Assembly: GCA_046331705.1 (NCBI GenBank)
Contig: JAXLQJ010000039.1
Span: 1-64,000 of the forward strand
Source of the DNA: JADJOY01 sp046331705 [NCBI: bacterium]
GTDB lineage: Bacteria; JADJOY01
DNA: 64,000 nucleotides
Direction: 5' to 3'
Shown: one piece after another, positions 9,900 to 18,862 of the stretch
Layout of the letters: each line of letters begins with the position of its first letter
How positions within the stretch are numbered: the stretch's first letter is position 1
Translations under genes and position numbers: made by a program
The notes under the pieces: model-generated
Database searches by the model: none
What the model saw: only the letters and a program-made list of their open reading frames with translations
What the model was told of the DNA's origin: nothing

Positions 9900-10583
9900 T
9901 CACGCCTCGCCGCCCATGGGCTGGGACACCTGCAGGAGCATCTGGCTGACGCGCTCGGTGGCGGCCTCGATGCGGCGCCGCACGTCGACCTCCTCGAGGA
10001 AGGATTGGCGCGGCTCGGCGTCGGTGAGCACGGCCGCGCCCACCAGATCGGCGAGCCGACCGGGATCGCGTTCCGCCGCCGCCGCCCGCGACAGCGGCCG
10101 CGCGCTGCTGTCGGGCATGGCCGTGGCGAGATCCAGCACCAGGCGCTGAAGCGTGATCGCCATCGAGCCCAGCTGCTCGCGGTCCTGCGCGTGCACGACG
10201 TCCGGGATCCGTGCCGCCTGGATCTCCCGATACGCACGCGTGGCCGGATGCTCGTCGAGCATGCGCACGCGGAAGAGCCCGCGTAGCAAGATGTTGAAGC
10301 GGCCGTTCGAGAGCTTCTCGTCCTTCTCGATGTAGCCGACGCCCATCACCGGGAAGATCGGTGGGCGACCCTCGTAGTTCGTCTCCCAGCCCGGAGCCAG
10401 CGTCGCCACCGCGAGCACGCGGTCGCCCGCCAAGCAGTCGGCGGTCATCTCGCGATAGCGCGGCTCGAAGACGTGAAGCGGCAGATAGCCGGCGGGTACC
10501 AGCACCGAGCCGGGGAGCGGAAAGATCTTGAGGCGCTCGAGGGCGGCGAGCGCGGCTTCGTGCTCCGGGTCTGGCTTTCCCAT
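9900..10583 (-). CDS. LON substrate-binding domain protein
   Basis: The 227-residue product contains only the N-terminal LON (PUA-like) domain. Characteristic segments are KIFPLPGSVLVPAG and LHVFEPRYREM (residues 20-46), then GCVGYI-like GVGYIEKDE (about 85) and the helical C-terminal part. There is no AAA+ or Ser-Lys protease domain, so it is a stand-alone LON-like protein of the kind common in proteobacteria and myxobacteria, probably binding protein substrates or partners. The ATG at 10583 fits the family start; longer readings run into antisense of aceE. It is divergent from aceE, with 165 bases between. Confidence 0.85.
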   Translation of the reverse strand: MGKPDPEHEAALAALERLKIFPLPGSVLVPAGYLPLHVFEPRYREMTADCLAGDRVLAVATLAPGWETNYEGRPPIFPVMGVGYIEKDEKLSNGRFNILLRGLFRVRMLDEHPATRAYREIQAARIPDVVHAQDREQLGSMAITLQRLVLDLATAMPDSSARPLSRAAAAERDPGRLADLVGAAVLTDAEPRQSFLEEVDVRRRIEAATERVSQMLLQVSQPMGGEA

Positions 10584-10748
10584 GGCGAATCCGTCTCGTG
10601 CGAGTGCAGTCGGGCGAACGGCGCATTCTAGGCGGGCTCCTCCAGCCGGGAAAAGGGGCGCCGTCCTTCGAGCGAGGTCGGAAAGGGTCCGATATACTTC
10701 GCCGGGATCACCGATCCGCCGTTCGCTCGATCCCCGCCGCGACGCCAC

Positions 10749-13430
10749 ATGACGAGTCAACCGCCGACTCCACCCGCGCCGGACGAGGAAGCACTCGAGA
10801 CGCGCGAGTGGCTGGCGTCGTTCGCGGAAGTGATCCAGCGCGCGGGCCCACGCTTCGCCGCCGAGCTGCTCAACGCGCTGGAAGAGCAGGCGTATCGCGC
10901 CGGCGTCGCGATCCCGTTCTCGGCCAACACTCCCTACATCAACACGATCCCGCGCGATCAGCAGCCGCGCTTCCCGGGTAGCCGCGAGATCGAGCGGCGC
11001 ATCAAGAGCTACGTGCGCTGGAACGCGATGGCGATGGTGGTGCGCGCCAATCGCGAGGAACCGGGGATCGGTGGGCACATCTCCACGTATGCGTCCGCCG
11101 CCACGTTGCTCGAGATCGGTTTCAATCATTTCTTTCGCGCGGCGCACGACGACGATTCCGGCGATCAGGTCTTCTTCCAGGGCCACTCGGCGCCGGGAAT
11201 CTACGCGCGCGCGTTTCTGGAAGGTCGGCTGGGGCCGGAGCAGCTCGCGAGCTTCCGGCGCGAGCTACGGCGCGGTGGCGGCCTGTCGTCGTACCCGCAT
11301 CCCTGGCTGATGCCGGATTTCTGGCAATTCCCCACGGTGTCGATGGGGCTCTCGCCGATCCAGGCGATCTATCAGGCGCGCTTCAATCGCTACCTCGAGG
11401 ACCGCGGTCTCAAGGACACGTCGCGCTCGCACGTGTGGTGCTTCGTCGGCGACGGCGAGAGCGACGAGCCGGAGACCCTGGGCGCGATCACGCTCGCCGC
11501 TCGCGAGGCGCTCGACAATCTCATCTTCGTCGTGAACTGCAACCTGCAGCGTCTCGACGGACCCGTGCGCGGCAACGGCAAGATCATCCAGGAGCTGGAG
11601 GCGGCCTTTCGCGGTGCCGGCTGGAACGTGATCAAGGTGATCTGGGGCGGCGACTGGGATCCGCTCTTGGCCCGTGACGCCGACGGCGAGCTGGTGCGCC
11701 GCATGGGCGAGGTCGTGGACGGCGAGTACCAGAAGTACAGCGTGGAGCCGGGTGCCTACACCCGCGAGCATTTCTTCGGGGTTTCGCCAGCGCTGCGAGC
11801 GCTCGTCGAGGACATGACGGACGAGCAGATCCGCCGCATGAAGCGCGGTGGACACGATCCCGAAAAGGTTTACGCGGCGTTCGACGCCGCCACGCGCCAC
11901 ACCGGCGCGCCGACGGTGATCCTCGCGAAGACCGTGAAGGGTTACGGCCTCGGGGAGGCCGGCGAGGGCCGCAACATCACCCATCAACAGAAGAAGCTGA
12001 ACGAAGAGGAGCTGCGCGAGTTTCGCACCCGCTTCGGCATCCCGATCTCCGACGAGGACGTCGCCAAGGCACCGTTCTATCGACCGCCCGACTCGAGCCC
12101 GGAGATGCACTATCTCCGCGAGCGCCGTGAAGCGCTGGGCGGCTATCTGCCTCGGCGTCGGGTCGCCGCGCCGCCGCTCGAGCCGCCGCCGCCGTCGCTC
12201 TTCACCGAGTTTCACGAGGGCACCAACGGCCGGGACGTCGCCACGACCATGGCCTTCGTGAAGATCCTGGCGAAGCTCCTGCGCGACAAGACGCTCGGCA
12301 AGCTGGTGGTGCCGATCGTGCCCGACGAGGCGCGCACCTTCGGCATGGAGTCGCTCTTTCGACAATGCGGCATCTATTCGCACGTCGGCCAGAAATACGA
12401 CCCCGTCGATTCCGACAGCCTGCTCTATTACCGCGAGGCCCGCGACGGGCAGATCCTCGAAGAGGGGATCACCGAGGCCGGCTCGATGGCGTCCTTCATC
12501 GCGGCGGGAACCGCGTACGCCACCCACGGCGTCAACACCATCCCGTTCTTCATCTTCTACTCGATGTTCGGCTTGCAGCGGATCGGCGACTCGATCTGGG
12601 CGGCCGGTGACATGCGCTGCCGGGGCTTCCTGATCGGCGGCACCTCCGGGCGCACCACGCTCGCCGGCGAGGGGCTCCAGCACCAGGACGGACACAGCCA
12701 CCTGCTCGCGTACGCGGTGCCCAACCTCGTGACCTACGACCCGGCGTTCGCGTACGAGATCGCCGTGATCGTCGAGGACGGCATTCGGCGCATGTACGTC
12801 GATCAGGAGAGCGTCTTCTACTACGTCACCGTCACCAACGAGCCCTATCCGATGCCGCCGATGCCCGAAGGCGCGCGCGACGGCATCTTGAAGGGCATGT
12901 ATCTGTTCCGGCCGGCGGCGAACGGTGCGAACGGCCGGCGCGCGCAGCTCTTGGGTAGCGGCGCGATCTTGAAGGAAGTGCTGGAGGCGCAGGTGATCCT
13001 GGCCGAGCGCTATCAAGTGGCGGCGGACGTGTGGAGCGTGACGAGCTGGAAGGAGCTGCGTCGCGAGGCGCTCGCCACCGAACGCTGGAACCTCCTTCAT
13101 CCGGCGGACTCGGCGCGTCGGCCCTACGTGAGCGAGTGCCTGGGATCGCGTCCCGGTCCGATCGTGGCCGCATCCGACTACGTGAAGGCGTTGCCGGACT
13201 CGCTCTCGCGGTGGGCGCCGCGTCCGATCGTATCCCTCGGCACCGACGGCTTCGGGCGCAGCGACGGGCGCCGCGCGCTGCGCGATTTCTTCGAGGTCGA
13301 CGCGCGCTGGATCACCGTCGCCACGTTGAGCGCGTTGCTGCGCGATGGCCAGGTACCGTTCGAGACCGTCGCCAAGGCCATCAACGATCTCGGCATCGAC
13401 CCGTCCAAGCCCGATCCGGTGACGACGTGA
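10749..13430 (+). CDS. aceE: Pyruvate dehydrogenase E1 component (homodimeric type)
   Basis: E1 decarboxylates pyruvate with thiamine diphosphate and passes the acetyl group to E2 lipoate. The 893-residue single-chain form is the AceE type, not the alpha/beta heterodimer. Family landmarks are GGHISTYASAATLLEIGFNHFF (about residues 115-136, quoted only in part as GGHISTYASAA), the ThDP/Mg motif GDGESDEPETLG to NCNLQRLDGPVRGN (about 234-278), and EGITEAGSMASF in the pyrimidine-binding half (about 573). The ATG is preceded by only a weak ribosome-binding site. A TATACT -10-like hexamer sits at 10693-10698 but has no clear -35, so the promoter call is weak. It is first in an aceE-aceF-lpdA operon. 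Confidence 0.97.
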   Translation: MTSQPPTPPAPDEEALETREWLASFAEVIQRAGPRFAAELLNALEEQAYRAGVAIPFSANTPYINTIPRDQQPRFPGSREIERRIKSYVRWNAMAMVVRANREEPGIGGHISTYASAATLLEIGFNHFFRAAHDDDSGDQVFFQGHSAPGIYARAFLEGRLGPEQLASFRRELRRGGGLSSYPHPWLMPDFWQFPTVSMGLSPIQAIYQARFNRYLEDRGLKDTSRSHVWCFVGDGESDEPETLGAITLAAREALDNLIFVVNCNLQRLDGPVRGNGKIIQELEAAFRGAGWNVIKVIWGGDWDPLLARDADGELVRRMGEVVDGEYQKYSVEPGAYTREHFFGVSPALRALVEDMTDEQIRRMKRGGHDPEKVYAAFDAATRHTGAPTVILAKTVKGYGLGEAGEGRNITHQQKKLNEEELREFRTRFGIPISDEDVAKAPFYRPPDSSPEMHYLRERREALGGYLPRRRVAAPPLEPPPPSLFTEFHEGTNGRDVATTMAFVKILAKLLRDKTLGKLVVPIVPDEARTFGMESLFRQCGIYSHVGQKYDPVDSDSLLYYREARDGQILEEGITEAGSMASFIAAGTAYATHGVNTIPFFIFYSMFGLQRIGDSIWAAGDMRCRGFLIGGTSGRTTLAGEGLQHQDGHSHLLAYAVPNLVTYDPAFAYEIAVIVEDGIRRMYVDQESVFYYVTVTNEPYPMPPMPEGARDGILKGMYLFRPAANGANGRRAQLLGSGAILKEVLEAQVILAERYQVAADVWSVTSWKELRREALATERWNLLHPADSARRPYVSECLGSRPGPIVAASDYVKALPDSLSRWAPRPIVSLGTDGFGRSDGRRALRDFFEVDARWITVATLSALLRDGQVPFETVAKAINDLGIDPSKPDPVTT

Positions 13431-13581
13431 CCGAGGGGCTCACCGGAAGCGCCGCCCGCGCGCTTGGCCGTCGATCTGGGAGCTGCGGTTTGCGCGCAGC
13501 AGCCATCCCTCCGTTGACCGCGCGACAGGCAGGCGCTCCGACCGCCTCGGTCCGCACATGGAACTTCCCGGAGACGTTCGC

Positions 13582-15000
13582 ATGCCCATCGAAGTGAAGC
13601 TCCCCGAGCTGGGCGAGAACGTCACCTCCGGCCAGGTGGTGCGCGTTCTGGTCGCGGTCGGCGACACGATCGAGAAGGACCAATCGATCCTCGAGTTGGA
13701 GACCGACAAGGCCGCCATCGAGGTCCCCGCGAGCGTGGCGGGCGTCGTGAAGGCCGTCCACGTCCGCGTGGGTGACGTCGTGCAGGTTGGCCAGCCGCTG
13801 CTGACGCTGGATGGGGCCGAGCTTGCAGCGCCTTCGGCCGCCAAGCCGATCGCGCCCGTCGCGACTCCAGCGCCCCCGCCGCCGCCCCCGCGGTCCGCGC
13901 CGCCCCCACCCCCGGCATCACCTCCGCCCGCGGCACCGCCGCCGCCCGTCGCAGCGCCTGCGCCTCCTCCATCGCCGCCCGATGCCGCAGCGGCGCCCCC
14001 GGCGGTCGCATCGCCCATGACGGTGGTGCCCGCGCCCGTGGTGCCAGCCACGAGTGCCGCGCCGCCGCGCGTCGTGCCCGCGGCGCCCTCGGTGCGGCTC
14101 CTGGCGCGCGAGCTCGGGATCGACGTGAACGAGGTGGCTGGCTCGGGGCCGGCGGGCCGTGTCTCGCACGAGGACGTGAAGGCTCACGCGCGCCGCCTGT
14201 TGACCCGTGGCGTCGCGGCGCCACGCGCGGCGCCGACCGCCGCCGACGCAGCGAGCGCCACGGGCGCGCCAGCGCTTCCCGATTTCACCGAGTGGGGCGA
14301 GGTCGAGCGCCGCAGCATGAGCAACGTGCGGCGCCTCACCGCCGAGCGCATGAGCAAGGCGTGGTCGGTGATCCCGCAGGTGACCCAATTCGACCACGCC
14401 GACGTGACCGAGCTGGAGACGCTGCGTCGGCGCTTCGTCGAGGCGCACAAGGCGCGGGGAATCCGCCTCACGCTCACACCGATCATTCTCAAGGCCGCGT
14501 CCGTGGCGTTGATCGAGATGCCCGAGCTCAACGCCAGCCTGGACATGGACCGGCAGGAGATCGTGCTGAAGAAGTACCGCCACATCGCGGTGGCGGTGGA
14601 CACCGAGCGCGGGCTGCTCGCGCCCGTGGTGCGCGATGTCGACAAGAAGACCGTGCTGGCGCTGGCCCTCGAGGTCGAGGACATCGCCCGGCGCGCCCGC
14701 GACAAGAAGATCCAGGTCAGCGAGCTGCGCGGCGCCACGTTCACCGTCACCAACCTGGGCGGGATCGGCGGCACCGCCTTCTCGCCGATCGTGAATCATC
14801 CCGAGGTGGCGGTGCTCGGAGTCGCGCGTAGCGAATGGGCGCCGCGCTTCCAGAGCGGCGCCTTCGTGCCGAGGCTCATGTTGCCGCTCGCGCTTTCCTA
14901 CGATCACCGCTTGGTCGACGGTGCCGACGGTGCCAGGTTCCTGCGTCGGGTGGCGGCGCTCCTCGAAGATCCGCTCACACTGCTCCTCGATCCAGCGTGA
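13582..15000 (+). CDS. aceF: Dihydrolipoamide acetyltransferase (PDH E2)
   Basis: E2 carries the swinging lipoyl arm and transfers the acetyl group to CoA. The 472-residue product has one N-terminal lipoyl domain with the lipoylated Lys43 in LETDKA. A very long Pro/Ala linker spans about residues 85-170. A peripheral subunit-binding domain follows (VRLLARELGIDVNEVAGSGP, about 171-205), then the catalytic domain with active-site His442 in YDHRLVDG. I chose the ATG at 13582 because GGAG lies about eight bases upstream and the protein then begins MPIEVKLPELGE, as in other E2s; an in-frame ATG eight codons earlier is less likely. Most AceE-type systems use two or three lipoyl domains, so one is on the low side. 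Confidence 0.96.
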   Translation: MPIEVKLPELGENVTSGQVVRVLVAVGDTIEKDQSILELETDKAAIEVPASVAGVVKAVHVRVGDVVQVGQPLLTLDGAELAAPSAAKPIAPVATPAPPPPPPRSAPPPPPASPPPAAPPPPVAAPAPPPSPPDAAAAPPAVASPMTVVPAPVVPATSAAPPRVVPAAPSVRLLARELGIDVNEVAGSGPAGRVSHEDVKAHARRLLTRGVAAPRAAPTAADAASATGAPALPDFTEWGEVERRSMSNVRRLTAERMSKAWSVIPQVTQFDHADVTELETLRRRFVEAHKARGIRLTLTPIILKAASVALIEMPELNASLDMDRQEIVLKKYRHIAVAVDTERGLLAPVVRDVDKKTVLALALEVEDIARRARDKKIQVSELRGATFTVTNLGGIGGTAFSPIVNHPEVAVLGVARSEWAPRFQSGAFVPRLMLPLALSYDHRLVDGADGARFLRRVAALLEDPLTLLLDPA

Positions 15001-15049
15001 GCGGCCGAGCCCGCACCGCCGCCACGACACGAAAGCGACGCAGCCGACC

Positions 15050-16495
15050 ATGAGCACCGAGCGCGTGGACGTGGTGGTGATCGGCGGCGGGCCGGGCGGC
15101 TACGCCGCCGCGTTTCGCGCCGCGGACCTGGGCCTCGCCGTCGCGCTCATCGACGCCGATCCGCGCCTCGGCGGCGTGTGCGTCAATCGCGGCTGCATCC
15201 CGTCGAAGGCGCTCTTGCACCAGGCGGCGCTGATTCATGCGACGCGCGAGGCCGGATCGCACGGTGTGAGCTTCGCCGCTCCCTCGATCGACCTCGAGCG
15301 CCTGCGCGCCTGGAAGGACGACGTCGTCGCCAAGCTCGGCAACGGAGTCGGCGACCACGCGCGGCGCCGCAAGGTGCGCTACCTGCGGGCGCGTGGGCGT
15401 TTCGTCTCGTCGAGCGAGGTGGAGATCGAGCCGCTGGCGGGCGACGAGACCGTCGCTCGAGGGCGGTTGGGCTTCGGCCACGCGATCGTGGCGACGGGCT
15501 CGCTGCCTGTCCTTCCGCGGATCTTCCAGGTGGGCGACCCGCGCGTGATGGATTCGACGGGCGGCTTGGAGCTGGCGGACGTTCCCGCGCGGTTGCTGGT
15601 CGTCGGCGGCGGTTACATCGGCCTCGAGCTGGGCACGGTGTACGCGGCGCTCGGCTCGGCGGTGAGCGTGGTCGAGAAGCTCGACGGGCTGCTGCCCGGC
15701 GTCGATCGAGACCTGGTGCGCGTGCTCGAGAAGAAGGTCGCGGCGATCTTCGCGTCGGTGCAGCCATCCACCGAGGTCGTGGCGATCGACCCTCGCCGTG
15801 AAGGCATCGGCGTTCGGCTGAAGCGCGCCGACGGCACGGCCGTCGAGGATGTCTTCGATCGGGTGTTGGTGGCCGTGGGTCGCCGACCGAACGCCGAGGG
15901 GCTCGGCCTCGAGACCACCGCGGTCGCTCGCGACGAGCGCGGTTTCATCCGCGTCGACGAGCAGCGGCGCAGCGCCGACCCGCGCATCTACGCCATCGGC
16001 GACGTCGCGGGCGAGCCGATGCTCGCCCACAAGGCGGCGCACGAGGGGAAGGTGGCCGCGGAGGCGATCGCCGGGCATCCGGCCGCCTTCGATCCCCGCG
16101 CGATTCCCGCCGTGGTCTTCACCGACCCCGAGATCGCGTGGTGCGGCCTCACCGAGAGCCAGGCCAAGCGCGACGGACGCGCGGTGGAAGTGCTGCGCAT
16201 GCCGTGGGGCGGCTGGGGCAGGGCGCTCACCCTCGGGCGTCCCGACGGCGCGACCAAGCTCGTGGTCGACCCCGAGACCGAGCAGGTGCTCGGCATGGGT
16301 GTCGTGGGCGCGGGAGCGGGCGAGCTCATCGCGGAGGGTTGCCTCGCCATCGAGATGGGCGCCGTGGTTCGGGACTTGGCGGAGACCATCCATCCCCACC
16401 CGACGCTTTCGGAGACGGTGTCCGAGGTCGCGGAGTCCTTCTTCGGCACCGCCACCCACTTCGTCCGTCCCCGCCGCGATCGACCGAAGGTCTAG
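15050..16495 (+). CDS. lpdA: Dihydrolipoamide dehydrogenase (PDH E3)
   Basis: E3 reoxidises the dihydrolipoyl arm of E2 using FAD and NAD. The 481-residue product has the FAD-binding GGGPGGYAAA at residues 12-21, the redox-active disulfide GGVCVNRGCIPSK (Cys44 and Cys49), the NAD-binding GGGYIGLELG (about 187), the second FAD motif AIGDVAGEPMLAHKA (about 318) and the C-terminal catalytic HPHPTLSE (His about 446). All landmarks of active E3 are intact. It starts 49 bases after aceF, and together with aceE completes the complex. A weak AGCCC/GGGCT stem directly after the stop (16497-16516) could be a terminator but has no T-run. Confidence 0.97.
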   Translation: MSTERVDVVVIGGGPGGYAAAFRAADLGLAVALIDADPRLGGVCVNRGCIPSKALLHQAALIHATREAGSHGVSFAAPSIDLERLRAWKDDVVAKLGNGVGDHARRRKVRYLRARGRFVSSSEVEIEPLAGDETVARGRLGFGHAIVATGSLPVLPRIFQVGDPRVMDSTGGLELADVPARLLVVGGGYIGLELGTVYAALGSAVSVVEKLDGLLPGVDRDLVRVLEKKVAAIFASVQPSTEVVAIDPRREGIGVRLKRADGTAVEDVFDRVLVAVGRRPNAEGLGLETTAVARDERGFIRVDEQRRSADPRIYAIGDVAGEPMLAHKAAHEGKVAAEAIAGHPAAFDPRAIPAVVFTDPEIAWCGLTESQAKRDGRAVEVLRMPWGGWGRALTLGRPDGATKLVVDPETEQVLGMGVVGAGAGELIAEGCLAIEMGAVVRDLAETIHPHPTLSETVSEVAESFFGTATHFVRPRRDRPKV

Positions 16496-16779
16496 GAGCC
16501 CGTTGCCCGTTGGGCTTCGCAGCGCGCCAGGCTCCTCGCACCAGGTTCGCTCGGGGGGCGGGTCCAGACCCCGCTTCTCGATCGTCTCCGTGGCTTTCGG
16601 GGGCCGAGACAAGGCCCGAGACCGCGGTTGAAGGCGAAAACGGCGCTGTGTTACCGTCCGGCGCGCGTCCGCGCGCCCACGCGTCGCGGATTCCCTCGCG
16701 ATTTCAGGGGGAAAGCGCCGTCTCCGCTGGCGGAGGCGAGGCACGAGAAGAGGGTAGGATCTCTCGCCGCGTGAAGCCG

Positions 16780-18861
16780 ATGGCCCCGATCGACGGTGCC
16801 CCCGCGATCGTCCGAGCGAAGGCCCAGCGGCGCCGGCTCGCGCTGAACCGACGAGCGTTTCCCTCGATCGTGGTGCTCGCGCTGGCGCTCGTCGGCGTCG
16901 GGCGGGGCGCCGCACAGACGGAGGGCACGCACGATCTGCCGACGCTCACGGGCGACGCGCTGCTCGAATCGCCCGAGTCGCGCCCGCCGTTCGTCGAGCC
17001 CGCGAAGCCCCGCCAACCCCCGGCGTGGCGCGGGGTGGGCGCCTTGCCGCGGGCACCGGCAGACGTCCGGATCGAGATCGAGAAGCTCTGGGATCGGCGC
17101 CGGCAAGCCCTCAGCGAGGCATCGCCCACGGCGGACTCGCTGCTCGACAAGATCTACGATCTGGCGCTCGGCAGCGGTCAGCAGCAGCTGCCGGTGCTGG
17201 CGGCGGCGCTGCTGCGCGAGGCGGCCGCCGACCTCGATCGCGGCGATCTCGAGCAAGCCGACGCCCGCGTGCAGGCCGCGCGCCGCGTGGCACCCGAGCT
17301 GCCGCAGACCCGCTTCGCGCGCGCCGAGGTCTTGCTGCGCAGTGGGCCCGAGCACTGGAACGAGGCGCTGCGCGAGCTGAGCGACGGCCTCGAGGTTCTC
17401 GAGGGCAGCCTCGCGGAGCGCACGCGCTTCCAGGCGACGGCGCTCTTCTACGCGACGCTCGTCGGTCTCGCCATCGTGGTGATCTTCCCGCTCATCGTGG
17501 TCTGCCGTCATCGCCGGCGGCTCACGCACGCGCTCGAGCATCGCTTGCCGAGCTGGTGGTCGCGCACCTTGCTCGTGACGGCCTGGCTCCCCGTGCTGGC
17601 GGCGATGCTCAGGCTTCACATCGGCCTCGGTTGGATGGCGCTGGTGTTGCTGGTGGGGGTCTGGCTCGCCGGTGACGGCCGCGAGCGGATCGTGGGCGCG
17701 TTGCTGGGGCTCTTGCTGGTGCTCGCTCCGTGGGCGGTGACGGCGCTCGCCGATCGCATCACGGTGCACCGCCTGGCGCTCGAGGACCCGGTGGTGCGCG
17801 CGCAGACCGAGAGCTACGCGCCCGCGCTCGTCGAGGCGTTGGTGGCCGAGGTGAAGGCGCGAGGCGAGTCCGTCGAGCCGCTCGCCGCGTTGGCGTTGCT
17901 GACGCAGCGCGCGGGTCAGCTCGACTTCGCGGAGGCGGCCTGGCGACGGGTGTTGTCGCTCGATCCCGATGCCGCGTGGGTGCACAACAACCTGGGCATC
18001 GTGCTCTTCCACGCCGGCCACGAGCAGGAGGCGATGGCCGAGCTGCGCCGCGCGATCGACCTCGATCCGAGCCTCGCGGAGGCGCATCTCAACGAGAGCC
18101 AGGTGTTGCGCCAGAACTTCGTGCTGATGCCGAGCCAGGACGCGTTCGCGCGCGCGCAAGCGATCGATCCGCTGCGCGTGAACGCGTTCCACGTCACGAG
18201 CGCCCGCGGTCTCAATCGCTTCCTGCTCGACGCGCCGCTGCCGCGGGCGCGGCTCGAGGCGCGGCTCACGGCCGATCCCCAGGCTCGCGCACGGCTCGCC
18301 GACTCGTTGTGGAGCTCGCTGGTGCGCGGCGTGCCGCGCAGCGCCTTTCCCGTGCTCGTGATCGTCCTGGGGCTCGTCACCACGTTCGCCATCCGTCGCA
18401 GCGCGACCTCGGCGCCGGTGCCGCCGGCCTGCTCGCGCTGCGGCGCACCGTTCTGCGCCGTGTGCGGAGTGCGCGCGGCGATGGGTTCCGAGTGCGAGGG
18501 CTGTCTGTCGCTGGCGCTCGGCAACCCGATCCTCGACCCGGTGTTCAAGCAGGAGCGGCGCCAGACCGTGGAGCGCGAACGGCGCAAGCTGCGCTGGTGG
18601 GCGCGCGCGCTCGGCCTCGTCTTGCCTGGCGGTGGCCACGTGCTGATGGGACGCACGCTCGGCGGCTTCGCGATCCTGGCCCTCGCGATCACCGGCGCCC
18701 TGGTCGCGTTGCTCGGCTCGGGCATCGTTCCGCCCACCGCGGCCGTGTGGGGCGGGCCGGTGGCGCTGGGATCGCACGTGATCGTGGCGGCGCTCGCCGC
18801 GCTGTGGCTGATCGCCAACCTGCATCTCTTCGTGGCGTCGAGCCGCGATCTCAAGGTGTGA
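16780..18861 (+). CDS. TPR membrane protein with six-Cys zinc-type motif
   Basis: The 693-residue product starts with a signal/anchor helix (about residues 25-46). It has tetratricopeptide-like helices in a first region (about 125-210), a cluster of transmembrane helices (about 222-330), a second TPR pair (WVHNNLGIVLFHAG and following, about 395-445), another transmembrane helix (about 523), then Cys551, 554, 559, 562, 572 and 575. That array has C-x2-C-x4-C-x2-C-x9-C-x2-C spacing and probably binds zinc. Two or three helices end the protein. I know no named family with this full architecture. A GTG at 16771 is an alternative start. It is followed after one base by the DUF4388 gene, so the two are likely co-expressed. 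Confidence 0.85.
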   Translation: MAPIDGAPAIVRAKAQRRRLALNRRAFPSIVVLALALVGVGRGAAQTEGTHDLPTLTGDALLESPESRPPFVEPAKPRQPPAWRGVGALPRAPADVRIEIEKLWDRRRQALSEASPTADSLLDKIYDLALGSGQQQLPVLAAALLREAAADLDRGDLEQADARVQAARRVAPELPQTRFARAEVLLRSGPEHWNEALRELSDGLEVLEGSLAERTRFQATALFYATLVGLAIVVIFPLIVVCRHRRRLTHALEHRLPSWWSRTLLVTAWLPVLAAMLRLHIGLGWMALVLLVGVWLAGDGRERIVGALLGLLLVLAPWAVTALADRITVHRLALEDPVVRAQTESYAPALVEALVAEVKARGESVEPLAALALLTQRAGQLDFAEAAWRRVLSLDPDAAWVHNNLGIVLFHAGHEQEAMAELRRAIDLDPSLAEAHLNESQVLRQNFVLMPSQDAFARAQAIDPLRVNAFHVTSARGLNRFLLDAPLPRARLEARLTADPQARARLADSLWSSLVRGVPRSAFPVLVIVLGLVTTFAIRRSATSAPVPPACSRCGAPFCAVCGVRAAMGSECEGCLSLALGNPILDPVFKQERRQTVERERRKLRWWARALGLVLPGGGHVLMGRTLGGFAILALAITGALVALLGSGIVPPTAAVWGGPVALGSHVIVAALAALWLIANLHLFVASSRDLKV

Positions 18862-18862
18862 C

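Noticed and set aside
10693-10698. TATACT as a full aceE promoter
   Set aside because: No acceptable -35 at 16-18 bases; kept only as a remark under aceE.
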